A stretch of DNA of 64,000 bases from Nocardia vinacea. Its GTDB lineage: Bacteria; Actinomycetota; Actinomycetes; Mycobacteriales; Mycobacteriaceae. Position 1 is the first letter of the stretch; every line of letters begins with the position of its first letter. The stretch is taken from assembly GCF_035920345.1 (NCBI RefSeq), contig NZ_CP109149.1, positions 7,316,001 to 7,380,000 on the forward strand, written 5' to 3'. Shown piece after piece: positions 9,221-17,643 of this stretch. The translations under genes and the position numbers were made by a program. The notes below the pieces were generated by a model. The model had not been told where the DNA came from and made no database searches. It saw nothing but the letters and a program-made list of their open reading frames with translations.

Positions 9221-9679
9221 CTAACCGTCGACCGGTTCGTTTGCCAGCGCCACGAATACTTCGGCCGTGCGCGCGTCCGGATAATGTTCCACGTCACCGG
9301 TATAGGCGCGGACCAACCTTCCGGCGGCCTCGGCATCCCATACCGCCCGCCAGATGGTCACGATGGTGTCGCCGAGATTGTCGCCGCTGAGCGTGAATCG
9401 GGCGAACCGTCCCGCGGGTACTCGGGCGAGCACATCGCCCGGTAGCAGATCCGCGAGGGTGTGGCAGCGGTAGCCGACGATATGCGTCAGGTAGGAGTTG
9501 ATCTCCGGCGCGTGGTCCACATACGCGGTCGTCGGCGGGCCGGGCAGCTTGCGGGCCAGATTGCGTTTCCACGCCTCCTCGACCTTGGCGCGGCGCGGTC
9601 CCTCGACCGCGAGCGCCGGGCTGCGCAACACTGTGCCCGCCACGAGCGTCTCGGGACGGTCAACGACATTGAAATCCAC
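9221..9679 (-). CDS. GyrI-like/AraC effector-binding domain protein, copy 1
   Basis: 152 residues and clearly homologous to the next gene. Shared features are the DFNVVDRPETLVAGTVLRSP start, a middle YRCHTLADLLPGDVLARVPA followed by GRFARFTLSGDN, and a final AEVFVALA strand. The ~8-bp gap implies one transcript. The two copies differ most in the first third, where the ligand pocket lies, so they may bind different molecules or form a heterodimer. No regulator is fused or adjacent. Confidence 0.68.
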   Translation of the reverse strand: MDFNVVDRPETLVAGTVLRSPALAVEGPRRAKVEEAWKRNLARKLPGPPTTAYVDHAPEINSYLTHIVGYRCHTLADLLPGDVLARVPAGRFARFTLSGDNLGDTIVTIWRAVWDAEAAGRLVRAYTGDVEHYPDARTAEVFVALANEPVDG

Positions 9680-10047
9680 CGGCGTGCCCCTATGTCTAGT
9701 CTGTCTCCAATTGGCGGCGCTCCCGGGTCCCCGTGGCCGCGGAAGCTACTTCCGGGCCTGCCGCTCGCGCCGCGTGTCGTCGCTCGAGCGCATATCCTTC
9801 CTCATCGATCTCGCGACGTCGGCGTCGGCCTGGTTTCGGTTCCGGCGCGCGCGCTCACTTCACTCTGGCAAACGATGCTGCCACGTCATCCGTTCCCATG
9901 GCCCCGGTCGACGCACATTCATAGCGAACCGAGTACGAGCATGTTGTCAGCTCGACACAACCCCGACGGAGCGAGTCTTACGAGCGAGGAGTTCGCGGCC
10001 CGTCTCGCGTCCGCGCCGAAGGCGTGGCCATCGAACTGCCAAAAGAT
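9680..10047. other. 368-bp intergenic region with no convincing gene
   Basis: Separates the GyrI-like pair from the second PBP gene. Short frames exist on both strands, but none has a ribosome site with coding-like composition. The promoter for the GyrI-like pair should lie near 9690-9760. A small RNA cannot be excluded. Confidence 0.5.
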
Positions 10048-12303
10048 TCAGCCGGGCACCGGAATGCTCAGTCCGGGGAAGATTTCGATTTCCTTGGATG
10101 GCTGTGGGGCGGGTGGGATGACGATGACCGGTTCTGGCGTGGTGCTGGTCGGCGGGTTCAGGATGTCGTAGCTGCCACCGGAGGGTTTGCTCGCGGTCGG
10201 CGGGCTGCCTTGCGGTCCGGCCGCCGGGAACTGCTCGATCGGTGTGCCGTCGAGCGCGCCGTCCATCACCTGCTTCCAGATATCGGCGGGCAGGCCGGAG
10301 CCGTAGATGTCGGCGCCGCGCGCGGTTTCGATGGGCTGGGACTGTTCGGTGCCGACCCAGACCGCCGTGGACAGCGACGGAGTGAAGCCGATCATCCACG
10401 CGTCTTTGTTCGCTGTCGACTCACCGAGTTGGGTGGTGCCGGTCTTGGCGGCGGAGGGGCGACCGCCGGACAGGCTGTGCCCGTTGGAATATGCCGCGAT
10501 CGGGATCATCGCCCCGGCGGTACTGTCGGCGATGCCGCGCGGTATGCGCTGCTGGCCGGGCGGGAGTTGCTTGCCGACCTGTTTGTCGGGTCCGCCCCGA
10601 TCCAGCAGGACGCGGCCGTCGCCCGCGACCACTCGCTGCACAAAATAGGGCTGGTGGTAGACACCGGAATTGGCGATCGTCGCGTAGGCGGAGGCCATAT
10701 CGATGGGGCGAACCAGATACTGGCCCAACACGATTCCGTTCAGCGGGTGCCCGCCGTCCTCGGTGAGCGTCTTACCGGCCGCGCCCGGAATCTCTTCGGG
10801 GATACCGGCCTGGTGGGCGGCATCGGCAATGGCCCCGGGGCCGTCGAACATCGACATCGTCAGTCGATAGAAACTGGTGTTCAGCGAGCGCTTCAGGGCC
10901 TCGGCCATGGTGCATTTGCCGCACGATTCGCCGTCCACATTGGTGACCTTGGTGCCGCGATCGGTCACCGGTGAACTGTCGAGCATCCGGGTGAGCGGAA
11001 TGCTCTGCTGCAGTGCCGCGATCACCGCGAAGACCTTGAAGGCGGAGCCGGTCTGCAGCGGCGCCTGCGCGAAGTCGAAGCCGATACCGTCGGCGCCGCC
11101 GTAGTAGGCGCGCACCGCACCGGAACGCGGGTCGATCGAAACCACCGCGCCTCGCAGTTCCGGCGGCTGCGGGTCGAGTCGATCGTGGATCGCGTCGAGT
11201 GCGGCCTGCTGTGCCTTGGCATCGATGGTGGTGGTGATCTGCAATGCCCCGGTATTCAGTTCTCGCTCGCTGATGCCCGCGTCGCGCAATTCCCGCAGCA
11301 CCTGGCTGCGGATCAGGCCCTCCGGGCCGCGGGCCGCGTTCACGTCCGGGATTTCGGTGATCGGGACGATCTGCGGGAATACCGTCGCATCACGGTTACC
11401 CGGCGCGAGCGCACCCATCTCGACCATGCCGTCGAGCACGTACTTCCAGCGCGCGGTCAGATCGGAGAGATGGGTTTCCGGATCCAGGATCGATGGGGTG
11501 CGGATGACCGAGGCCAGTACAACGCCTTCGGCGAGCGTCAGTTCCGGCACCGACTTGTTGAAATATGCCTTCGCGGCCGCCGAGATCCCGTACGCGCCGC
11601 GCCCGTAATAGATGGTGTTGAGGTAGGCGGCGAGGATGTCGTCTTTACTCCATTGCCGCGCCATTTTGGCGGCGATGATCAGCTCGCGCATCTTCCTGGT
11701 CAGGGTGCGTTCGGACCCGAGGAAAGCATTCTTCACATACTGCTGAGTGATCGTGGACCCGCCGCCGGCATCGTCTTTGCCGAGGATATTGTCCCGCACG
11801 GCGCGCAGGAATCCGCTGGTCGAGTAGCCGGGATTGGTATAGAAGTTGCGGTCCTCGGCCGAAAGTACCGCTTCACGCACTGGTTTCGGCACCTCCGACA
11901 GCGGTACCGGAATCCGATTGCCATGCGGCGGAACCACCTTCGCGATCACTGTGGTTCCGTCGGCCGTGAGGATGGTGGCGATCTGATTGGTCTGCACTGA
12001 ATCGGGATCCGGGATTTCGGCGCTCCAGTAGACCAGTACGAACAGCAGCGACGGCACCGCGACGAAGGTGATGAACAGGGCGAGCAGTAGCCGTCGGAAG
12101 CGTTCGCCCCTGGTGCGCTGTGGTCGATTCGCCGGAGTCGGTTGCGGCCTGGACGGTTTCGAAGAGTCGGGCGGTCGGGGCTTGTCCTTGCGTCGTGACG
12201 TCCCGGTGTTGTGCTCGCTGAACCCCGCGACGGAGGCATAGGGTGCCGGCATCGATTTGCCCCGGCGACCACCTCCGCGTCGCCGCTTGCCGAACGAGCT
12301 CAC
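10048..12303 (-). CDS. Second class A penicillin-binding protein, ponA1 paralogue
   Basis: 751 residues. Basic cytoplasmic tail, a membrane anchor (LLLALFITFVAVPSLLFVLV), a GT51 domain (EDRNFYTNPGYSTSGF, GGSTITQQYVKNAFLG) and a transpeptidase with GSAFKVF (SxxK), SLNTS (SxN) and KTGTTQ. It lacks the long Pro-rich N-terminal tail of ponA1 and has a shorter C-terminus; no PASTA domain is seen. The ribosome site GGGAGGAG abuts an upstream ATG, leaving no spacing, while the GTG two codons later has 8 nt, so the GTG is used. It probably arose by duplication of ponA1, only 6.7 kb away. Different timing or beta-lactam affinity is inferred. Confidence 0.92.
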   Translation of the reverse strand: MSSFGKRRRGGGRRGKSMPAPYASVAGFSEHNTGTSRRKDKPRPPDSSKPSRPQPTPANRPQRTRGERFRRLLLALFITFVAVPSLLFVLVYWSAEIPDPDSVQTNQIATILTADGTTVIAKVVPPHGNRIPVPLSEVPKPVREAVLSAEDRNFYTNPGYSTSGFLRAVRDNILGKDDAGGGSTITQQYVKNAFLGSERTLTRKMRELIIAAKMARQWSKDDILAAYLNTIYYGRGAYGISAAAKAYFNKSVPELTLAEGVVLASVIRTPSILDPETHLSDLTARWKYVLDGMVEMGALAPGNRDATVFPQIVPITEIPDVNAARGPEGLIRSQVLRELRDAGISERELNTGALQITTTIDAKAQQAALDAIHDRLDPQPPELRGAVVSIDPRSGAVRAYYGGADGIGFDFAQAPLQTGSAFKVFAVIAALQQSIPLTRMLDSSPVTDRGTKVTNVDGESCGKCTMAEALKRSLNTSFYRLTMSMFDGPGAIADAAHQAGIPEEIPGAAGKTLTEDGGHPLNGIVLGQYLVRPIDMASAYATIANSGVYHQPYFVQRVVAGDGRVLLDRGGPDKQVGKQLPPGQQRIPRGIADSTAGAMIPIAAYSNGHSLSGGRPSAAKTGTTQLGESTANKDAWMIGFTPSLSTAVWVGTEQSQPIETARGADIYGSGLPADIWKQVMDGALDGTPIEQFPAAGPQGSPPTASKPSGGSYDILNPPTSTTPEPVIVIPPAPQPSKEIEIFPGLSIPVPG

Positions 12304-12423
12304 GATCATCTCCTCCCGGAGCGTCGGTAAAACTCACCTGCACGGACACGATCGGAAATGACCAGAGATCGTATACACCGAGTATTACCGCCGCAACGGG
12401 ATTCAACCCATGCGACAGGCGTA

Positions 12424-13299
12424 CTAGCTCTTCACGCCACCCGCCGTGAGACCGGAGATGATGCGGCGCTGGAACAGCAGCACCATGATGACCAGCGGAA
12501 TCGTGACCATCGTGCCCGCGGCCATGATTGCGGCGTACGGCTGCACGAGCGGGTTGTTACCGGAGAAGCGCGCGATCGCGACGGTCACCGGTTCGGTCTT
12601 ATCGCTGGAGAGCAGCCGGGCCAGCAGATATTCGTTGACCGAGGCAATGAATGCCAGGATCGCGGTGGTGAAAACCGCTGGCGCCGCCAACGGCAGCATG
12701 ACCAGCCGGAATGCCTGCGTCTTGGTCGCGCCATCGATGCGGGCAGCCTCCTCGAGTTCCCACGGCAGTTCGGCGAAGAACGAGGCCAGGATGTAGACGG
12801 TCATCGGCAGCACGAACGAGATGTTCGGGATGATCATCGCCTGGTATTCGCCGATCCAGCCGAGGTTGGTGAACAGCTGGAACAGCGGAGTGACCAGCAC
12901 GACCACCGGGAACATCGACGCGGACAGGATGAGCCCGGAAACCAGGTACTTGCCCTTGAAGGTCAGCCGTGCCAGCGCGTAGGCGGCGAGCACGCCGAGC
13001 ACCAGCGCGACCGCTGTGGTCACCGCGCCGATGATGACGCTGTTGAGCAGTGCCTTGCCGAAGTCGTTGCCGCGGCTGGTGTCGAAGGCGTTGTGGAAGT
13101 TCTCCAGGGTGACGTGGGTGGGCCACGGGGTGTTGTCGAAGGTGTAGTCCGGATCGCGGAATGCGGTGACGGCCATCCAATAGAACGGGGCCAGACCCCA
13201 CACCAGCACGATCAGCGCACCCAGATACAGCCGCACAGGACCCAGGCGCTTGGTCCAAGGCGTCTGTGCCGCAGGATTTTTGGTGGTCACGGTGGTCAT
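12424..13299 (-). CDS. sugB: Sugar ABC transporter permease, SugB-like
   Basis: 291 residues, MalG/SugB family, six predicted membrane helices. The cytoplasmic coupling (EAA) loop reads ELEEAARIDGATKTQAFRLVMLPLAAPA, with the conserved EAA-x3-G core. With SugA it forms the membrane channel of a trehalose-type importer. Its ATG overlaps the sugA stop (ATGA), so translation is coupled. Gene order lpqY-sugA-sugB matches the mycobacterial trehalose-recycling operon, except that the ATPase gene does not follow. Confidence 0.88.
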   Translation of the reverse strand: MTTVTTKNPAAQTPWTKRLGPVRLYLGALIVLVWGLAPFYWMAVTAFRDPDYTFDNTPWPTHVTLENFHNAFDTSRGNDFGKALLNSVIIGAVTTAVALVLGVLAAYALARLTFKGKYLVSGLILSASMFPVVVLVTPLFQLFTNLGWIGEYQAMIIPNISFVLPMTVYILASFFAELPWELEEAARIDGATKTQAFRLVMLPLAAPAVFTTAILAFIASVNEYLLARLLSSDKTEPVTVAIARFSGNNPLVQPYAAIMAAGTMVTIPLVIMVLLFQRRIISGLTAGGVKS

Positions 13300-14321
13300 C
13301 AGTGCGCCTCCCGCTGTTCTTCCTGGGTCCGAACGGCATTGGCGCCCAAGACCTTTACCAGCAGGAACGCCACCGCGAAGATCAGCAGGAAGGTGATCGT
13401 CGACAGTGCCGCCGCGCTATTGGGACCCTGGCGGACCTGTTCGACCACCAGCGCCGAAATCGGGCGGGTGGACGGGTTGCCGAGCGTCATGATCGCGGGC
13501 AGGTCGTACAGGCGCAGCCCGTCCATGGTGCGGAACAGGACCGCGACCAACAGCGCGGGCTTGAGCAGCGGCAGCGTGATCTGGGTGAAGCGCTGCCAGG
13601 CCGACGCACCGTCGACCTTCGCGGCCTCGTACACATCGGCCGGAATCACCTGCAGACCGGCCAGCAGCAGCAATGCCATGAACGGCGTGGTCTTCCAGAC
13701 ATCGGCGGCGATGACCGCGAACCGCGCCGGCCAGGCCTCCGATGTCCACAGGATGTGGGTGCCGAAGACCCGGTTCACCACACCGTCGTACTGGAACATG
13801 AACTCCCACAACCGGGCGGTGACCGCGGTCGGAATCGCCCACGGCACCAGCACCGCCGCGCGCAGCAGGGCCCGGCCCTTGAAGGTCTTGCCCATGACCA
13901 TGGCCATGCCGAGGCCGAGGGTGGCCTCCAGCGTCACCGTGATCACCGTGAAGAACAGCGTCACGCCGATGGCCAGCCAGAACTGCGAGCCGAGGTTGCC
14001 GGTCGGGCAGGAGACCGTCTCGCCGGCCGCCTGACACTGCTGCAGCAGCCAGTGCGTGTAGTTCGAGACGCCGGCGCTGCGGCCCTCGACGAACATGCCG
14101 GTCGCCGGGTCGAGTCCAGGATCCTTCTGGAACGACATGTACAACGCGCGGAAGACCGGATAGCCGACGACCACCGCGAGGGTGATCAGCACGGGCGTGA
14201 CGAATAACCACGCCTTACCGGAACGCCGCAACTCCAACGCCAAGGTGCCACCGAATCCGCGCTTTGTCGGCTGATCGCCGTCGCTCGGCACGCGAGTGGC
14301 CGTTCCCGAAGGATCCGACAC
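13299..14321 (-). CDS. sugA: Sugar ABC transporter permease, SugA-like
   Basis: 340 residues, MalF-like partner of SugB. Hydrophilic N-terminus of ~35 residues, six helices, and a large periplasmic loop between helices 1 and 2 (FQKDPGLDPATGMFVEGRSA). The coupling loop is VYEAAKVDGASAWQRFTQITLPLLKP. Loop Cys residues (QQCQAAGETVSCPTG) could form a disulfide outside the membrane. GTG start; 44 bp after the lpqY stop. In Mycobacterium this system recovers trehalose released during mycolate transfer by antigen 85. Confidence 0.88.
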   Translation of the reverse strand: MSDPSGTATRVPSDGDQPTKRGFGGTLALELRRSGKAWLFVTPVLITLAVVVGYPVFRALYMSFQKDPGLDPATGMFVEGRSAGVSNYTHWLLQQCQAAGETVSCPTGNLGSQFWLAIGVTLFFTVITVTLEATLGLGMAMVMGKTFKGRALLRAAVLVPWAIPTAVTARLWEFMFQYDGVVNRVFGTHILWTSEAWPARFAVIAADVWKTTPFMALLLLAGLQVIPADVYEAAKVDGASAWQRFTQITLPLLKPALLVAVLFRTMDGLRLYDLPAIMTLGNPSTRPISALVVEQVRQGPNSAAALSTITFLLIFAVAFLLVKVLGANAVRTQEEQREAH

Positions 14322-14365
14322 CGTTTCTCTCTCCTACGGGGTGGTCGGGTCCGCTCTTGTACTCG

Positions 14366-15667
14366 CTACGACCCGGCTGTCTCGATGCCTTTTTGCATAC
14401 CGGTGATCGCGTCGTCGACGGACTTGGTTCCGTTCAACGCAGCATAAGCGTTGTCCTGGATGGCCTTCGACACCGCCGGGTAGAACGGGGTGACCGGACG
14501 CGGCACCGCGTTGGCGATCGAATCCTTCAGCGCGGGCAGGTACGGCATCTTCGCGATCAGTGCCGGATCGTCGTACATCGACGCGCGCACCGAGGGCAGC
14601 GCACCCGCCGCGACGATGTGCTGGGCGTCCTCGCTGATCAGGTAGCGCAGGAAGTCCAGCGCGGTCGCCTTGTTCTTGGAGAAGGCGCTGATGGCCGCGT
14701 TGTAGCCGCCGAGGGTCGAGGCGCCGACACCGTTCTCGCCGGGCAGCGGCGCGACCCCGAACTTGTCCTTGACCGCGGAGGATTCCCCGCCCGCGTCACC
14801 GAAGGTGGACGGCCAGTTGCGCATGAAAAGCAGCTTGCCGGTGTTGAAGGCGTTCGCGCTCTCCGGCTCCTTGAAGGTGATGGCTTCCTTCGGGATATCG
14901 CCGTTCTTGTAGGCATCGACGAGCACCTTGAGCCCGGCGCGCGCCTGCGCGGTGTTCACGGTCGGGGTCTTGCCGTCCGCGCCGACGAAGGTGCCGCCGT
15001 AGGCGTTGATGGCCTCGGCCGCGTTCACCGTCAGGCCCTCGTACGGTGCGAGCTGACCCGCGTAGCAACCGATATTGTTCTGCTTGGCGATCGGGCACTG
15101 CGCCAGCATCTCGCTCCACGTCTTGGGCGGATTCGGCACCAGATCCTTGCGGTAGAACAGCAAGCCGCCGTTGGTGTTTCGCGGCGCGGCGTAGAGGGTG
15201 TTGTTGTAGGTGGCGCTGGCGACCGTCGGGGACAGCAGCGCCGAGGTGTCGATGTTGAAGGTGTCCTTCAGCGGCTGGATCCAGCCCTTCGCGGCGAATT
15301 CCGCGGTCCACGGCACGTCCAGGGCGACCACGTCATAGGTGGACTGCTTGGAGCGCATGTGCTCGACCAGATCGTCGTACTGCTGCGAGGCGTCGTTGGA
15401 CTGCTCTTTGAACGTGACCTGCTCATCCGGGTGCGAGGCGTTCCAGCGCTCGATCAGCTGCTTGACCGCACCGGTTTCGGTGGTGTCCTTGCCCTCCACA
15501 TAGGTGATCGGGCCGCGGCCGGTGAGGTTCTGGCTGGATGGATTGCCGCCGTTATCGCTGGAGCAGGCACTGGTGAACGTCGCCGTCAGCAGCGCAACAG
15601 AGGCGGCCGCCAACGCCGCTCGTGGTACGAGCGACGAACGTAGGGACGTCACCTTTTTCAAAGCCAT
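14366..15667 (-). CDS. lpqY: Sugar-binding lipoprotein, LpqY-like
   Basis: About 433 residues. Extracellular solute-binding protein (family 1) that captures trehalose or a similar disaccharide and hands it to SugAB. A basic signal peptide ends in a lipobox-like TFTSAC-SSDNGG, so the mature Cys is lipidated. Body motifs include GPITYVEGKDTTETG, YDVVALDVPWTAEFAAKGW and AISAFSKNKATALDFLRYL, typical of LpqY/MalE folds. An ATG 22 codons upstream is rejected, since GGAG lies 8 nt before the ATG used and the signal peptide begins there. First gene of the lpqY-sugA-sugB operon. Confidence 0.88.
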   Translation of the reverse strand: MALKKVTSLRSSLVPRAALAAASVALLTATFTSACSSDNGGNPSSQNLTGRGPITYVEGKDTTETGAVKQLIERWNASHPDEQVTFKEQSNDASQQYDDLVEHMRSKQSTYDVVALDVPWTAEFAAKGWIQPLKDTFNIDTSALLSPTVASATYNNTLYAAPRNTNGGLLFYRKDLVPNPPKTWSEMLAQCPIAKQNNIGCYAGQLAPYEGLTVNAAEAINAYGGTFVGADGKTPTVNTAQARAGLKVLVDAYKNGDIPKEAITFKEPESANAFNTGKLLFMRNWPSTFGDAGGESSAVKDKFGVAPLPGENGVGASTLGGYNAAISAFSKNKATALDFLRYLISEDAQHIVAAGALPSVRASMYDDPALIAKMPYLPALKDSIANAVPRPVTPFYPAVSKAIQDNAYAALNGTKSVDDAITGMQKGIETAGS

Positions 15668-15838
15668 CGCGAACACTCCAAGGTCGAGACGTGAGCAGCA
15701 GCACACCCTGCAGGTGCACAAGGCAAGATACATGGTTGTTATAGGCGACGCAGCGATTGTGCCCGCAACAGGGGCACTCTCCAGCCGGTTCCGATGTCAT
15801 CGTTTCGATGTCAGAGTCGCTCGATAGGCTGGCGGTCG

Positions 15839-16681
15839 ATGACTTCGCCGAATGCGGTTCCCGACCGGATGCTCACCCGGATCGGTGGGTTGCTGCGCCA
15901 AGCCGAATCAACCGATAACGAACACGAGGCCGAGGCGTTTCTGGCCGCGGCCCAACGCTTGGCGACCAGGTCCTCGATCGATCTGACGATCGCCCGCGCG
16001 CATATCGCCGGACGTGAGCGCAGGCCGACGCCGCTGCAGCGGATGATTCCGATCGGCGAACCCGGCAAGAAGGGGTTGCGCACCTACGTGCAGTTGTTCG
16101 TGGCGATCGCCGCGGCCAATGATGTGCGCTGCGATGTTGCGCGCACGTCGACGCAGGTCTACGCGTATGGCTTCGATTCCGATATCGAAACTTGTGAAGC
16201 CCTCTACGCCAGTCTGCTGGTGCAGATGGTGCGTGCGTCGGATCAGTACATCAAATCCGGACAGTATCGTTCGGCCACCGTCGAAAAGATCGTCATGGAG
16301 AAACACTGGGGCCGAAAGGTGCAGCGGCGCGTGCAGGCACCGGTTGCGGCGGTTACCGCGCGGCTGAACTTTCAGATGGCATTCGCCGCGCGGATCGGCC
16401 GCCGCCTGGCCGAGGTGAAGGCGGAGGTCGAGGCCGAGGTGGTGCCCGAAACCGTCGCGACGAGTACGGCATTGGCCCTGCGCAATAAGGAAATCGAGCT
16501 CACCGACTTCTATAAGAAGACCTCCGATGCTCGCGGTACCTGGCGCGGTCCACAGGCGTCCGCCGGACATTCCGCAGCCGCCCGGCGCGCGGGTGATCGG
16601 GCAGGGCGAGCCGCGCGGTTGGGTGCCTCCCCCGAACTCGGTGCCGCGCGTGGGCAATTGCCCGGAGGCGGAGCGACGTGA
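15839..16681 (+). CDS. DUF2786 domain protein
   Basis: 280 residues, cytoplasmic. The DUF2786 module is at the N-terminus (RMLTRIGGLLRQAESTDNEHEAEAFLAAAQ, then LATRSSIDLTIARA). A middle region with YAYGFDSDIETCEALYASLL follows, then a basic, disordered Ala/Gly/Arg tail. DUF2786 proteins are of unknown function and in phages and plasmids often sit near nucleic-acid genes. Here the next gene is a small metallopeptidase, a pairing seen in many actinobacteria. An in-frame ATG 15 codons upstream is also possible. Confidence 0.7.
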   Translation: MTSPNAVPDRMLTRIGGLLRQAESTDNEHEAEAFLAAAQRLATRSSIDLTIARAHIAGRERRPTPLQRMIPIGEPGKKGLRTYVQLFVAIAAANDVRCDVARTSTQVYAYGFDSDIETCEALYASLLVQMVRASDQYIKSGQYRSATVEKIVMEKHWGRKVQRRVQAPVAAVTARLNFQMAFAARIGRRLAEVKAEVEAEVVPETVATSTALALRNKEIELTDFYKKTSDARGTWRGPQASAGHSAAARRAGDRAGRAARLGASPELGAARGQLPGGGAT

Positions 16682-16811
16682 GCGAGTCGGGTGAGTTGGC
16701 GGGGGTTTCGTCGCGCGTGTATTCGCGAGCTGAGCCGATCGAAGTTTCGGCGCTCTCGGGTGGCATCGGATCATCCCAGTTCGCGGGGTACGAGCGAATG
16801 AGCTCGGTCCG

Positions 16812-17324
16812 GTGAGTGCGCGAGATAGCCAGCGCGCCAAGGTATATGACGCCGAGCAACTGGTGCGGAGGGTATTCGATCGAGCTGACGAAAACGGTAA
16901 TCGCACAGTAGAGCTCTACGGTTCCCACCTCACGCTGCCGATCGAGCGCCGCTTCGCCTCGGTCGAATCGGTGCAGACCTACACCGATAAGGTGCTGAGC
17001 CTCAATTGGGTTCGGGGGCTATGGGACCGCGCCGCGACACCCGTCCGGGTCCGCTCCCGCGCCGGAACCGCCGCCGCCCACTACGAGGCCGCGGACGCGG
17101 TGCTGGCCGTCCCCTTGCACACCGGCGCGACCGCATGGGCCCTGCGCGAATTGGTGATCCTGCACGAACTGGCACACCACCTCGAGCCCGCCGCCGCATC
17201 CGTGGCTCCACACGGCCCCGAATTCTGCAGTCGCTACTTGGAACTCGTCGACGGCATTGTCGGGCCGGAAGCCGGGCTGGTCCTGCGGTCGAGCATGCTC
17301 GGCTGTGGTGTCCGCTTGAGCTGA
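16812..17324 (+). CDS. TIGR04338-like zinc metallopeptidase
   Basis: 170 residues. The zinc site is explicit: LVILHELAHHLEP gives the HExxH helix, and GPEFCSRYLELV probably carries the third ligand or a structural residue. Before it lies a substrate cleft region (ALRELV). No signal peptide, so it acts in the cytoplasm. It follows the DUF2786 gene with a 130-bp gap; the two families co-occur, which suggests a common unknown process. The extreme 3' end of this gene is part of a ~85-bp imperfect direct repeat that continues downstream. Confidence 0.75.
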   Translation: MSARDSQRAKVYDAEQLVRRVFDRADENGNRTVELYGSHLTLPIERRFASVESVQTYTDKVLSLNWVRGLWDRAATPVRVRSRAGTAAAHYEAADAVLAVPLHTGATAWALRELVILHELAHHLEPAAASVAPHGPEFCSRYLELVDGIVGPEAGLVLRSSMLGCGVRLS

Positions 17325-17517
17325 GGCCGCTGCTTCGCTCGCCGTGTTTACAGTTGCGCCCGTGGGTAGTTGATCGTTGGGCAGCGAGCTCGCGGTATCT
17401 GTCTGACGGCAAGCCTCGTCCTGTGGTCGCGCGTGTTCGGCTGTGGTGTCCGCTCGAGCTGAGGCCGCTGCGTCGCTCGACCGCGTCGTGTTTGCGGGCA
17501 GTTGACCGTTGGGCAGC
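17301..17517. repeat. Imperfect direct repeat of ~80 bp, period 138 bp
   Basis: Copy 1 (17301-17385) covers the last codons and stop of the metallopeptidase gene; copy 2 (17439-17517) lies in non-coding DNA. Both begin GGCTGTGGTGTCCGCT and end CGTTGGGCAGC; the first 40 bp differ at only two positions. The change at the first of these destroys the stop codon in copy 2. It looks like a local duplication after the gene, not a CRISPR or an integrase repeat. The rest of 17325-17643 holds no gene I can support. Confidence 0.75.
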
Positions 17518-17643
17518 CCGCCGTGTCCGGCTGCGGTCTGATGTCTGGCCGAGTTCGTGCGTCGTGTCCGCGGTTGCGCTACGCCGACCCGTTGGGCCGA
17601 CATGCCGAGTTCGTACTGGTTGCGTACTACTTTCGCGACTCGG

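Noticed and set aside
9733..9924. Small genes in the 9680-10047 gap
   Set aside because: Frames up to 63 codons exist but lack ribosome sites, recognisable motifs and consistent codon bias.
17301..17517. CRISPR-like or attachment-site repeat
   Set aside because: Only two imperfect copies, one overlapping a gene end, no spacers, no cas or integrase genes.
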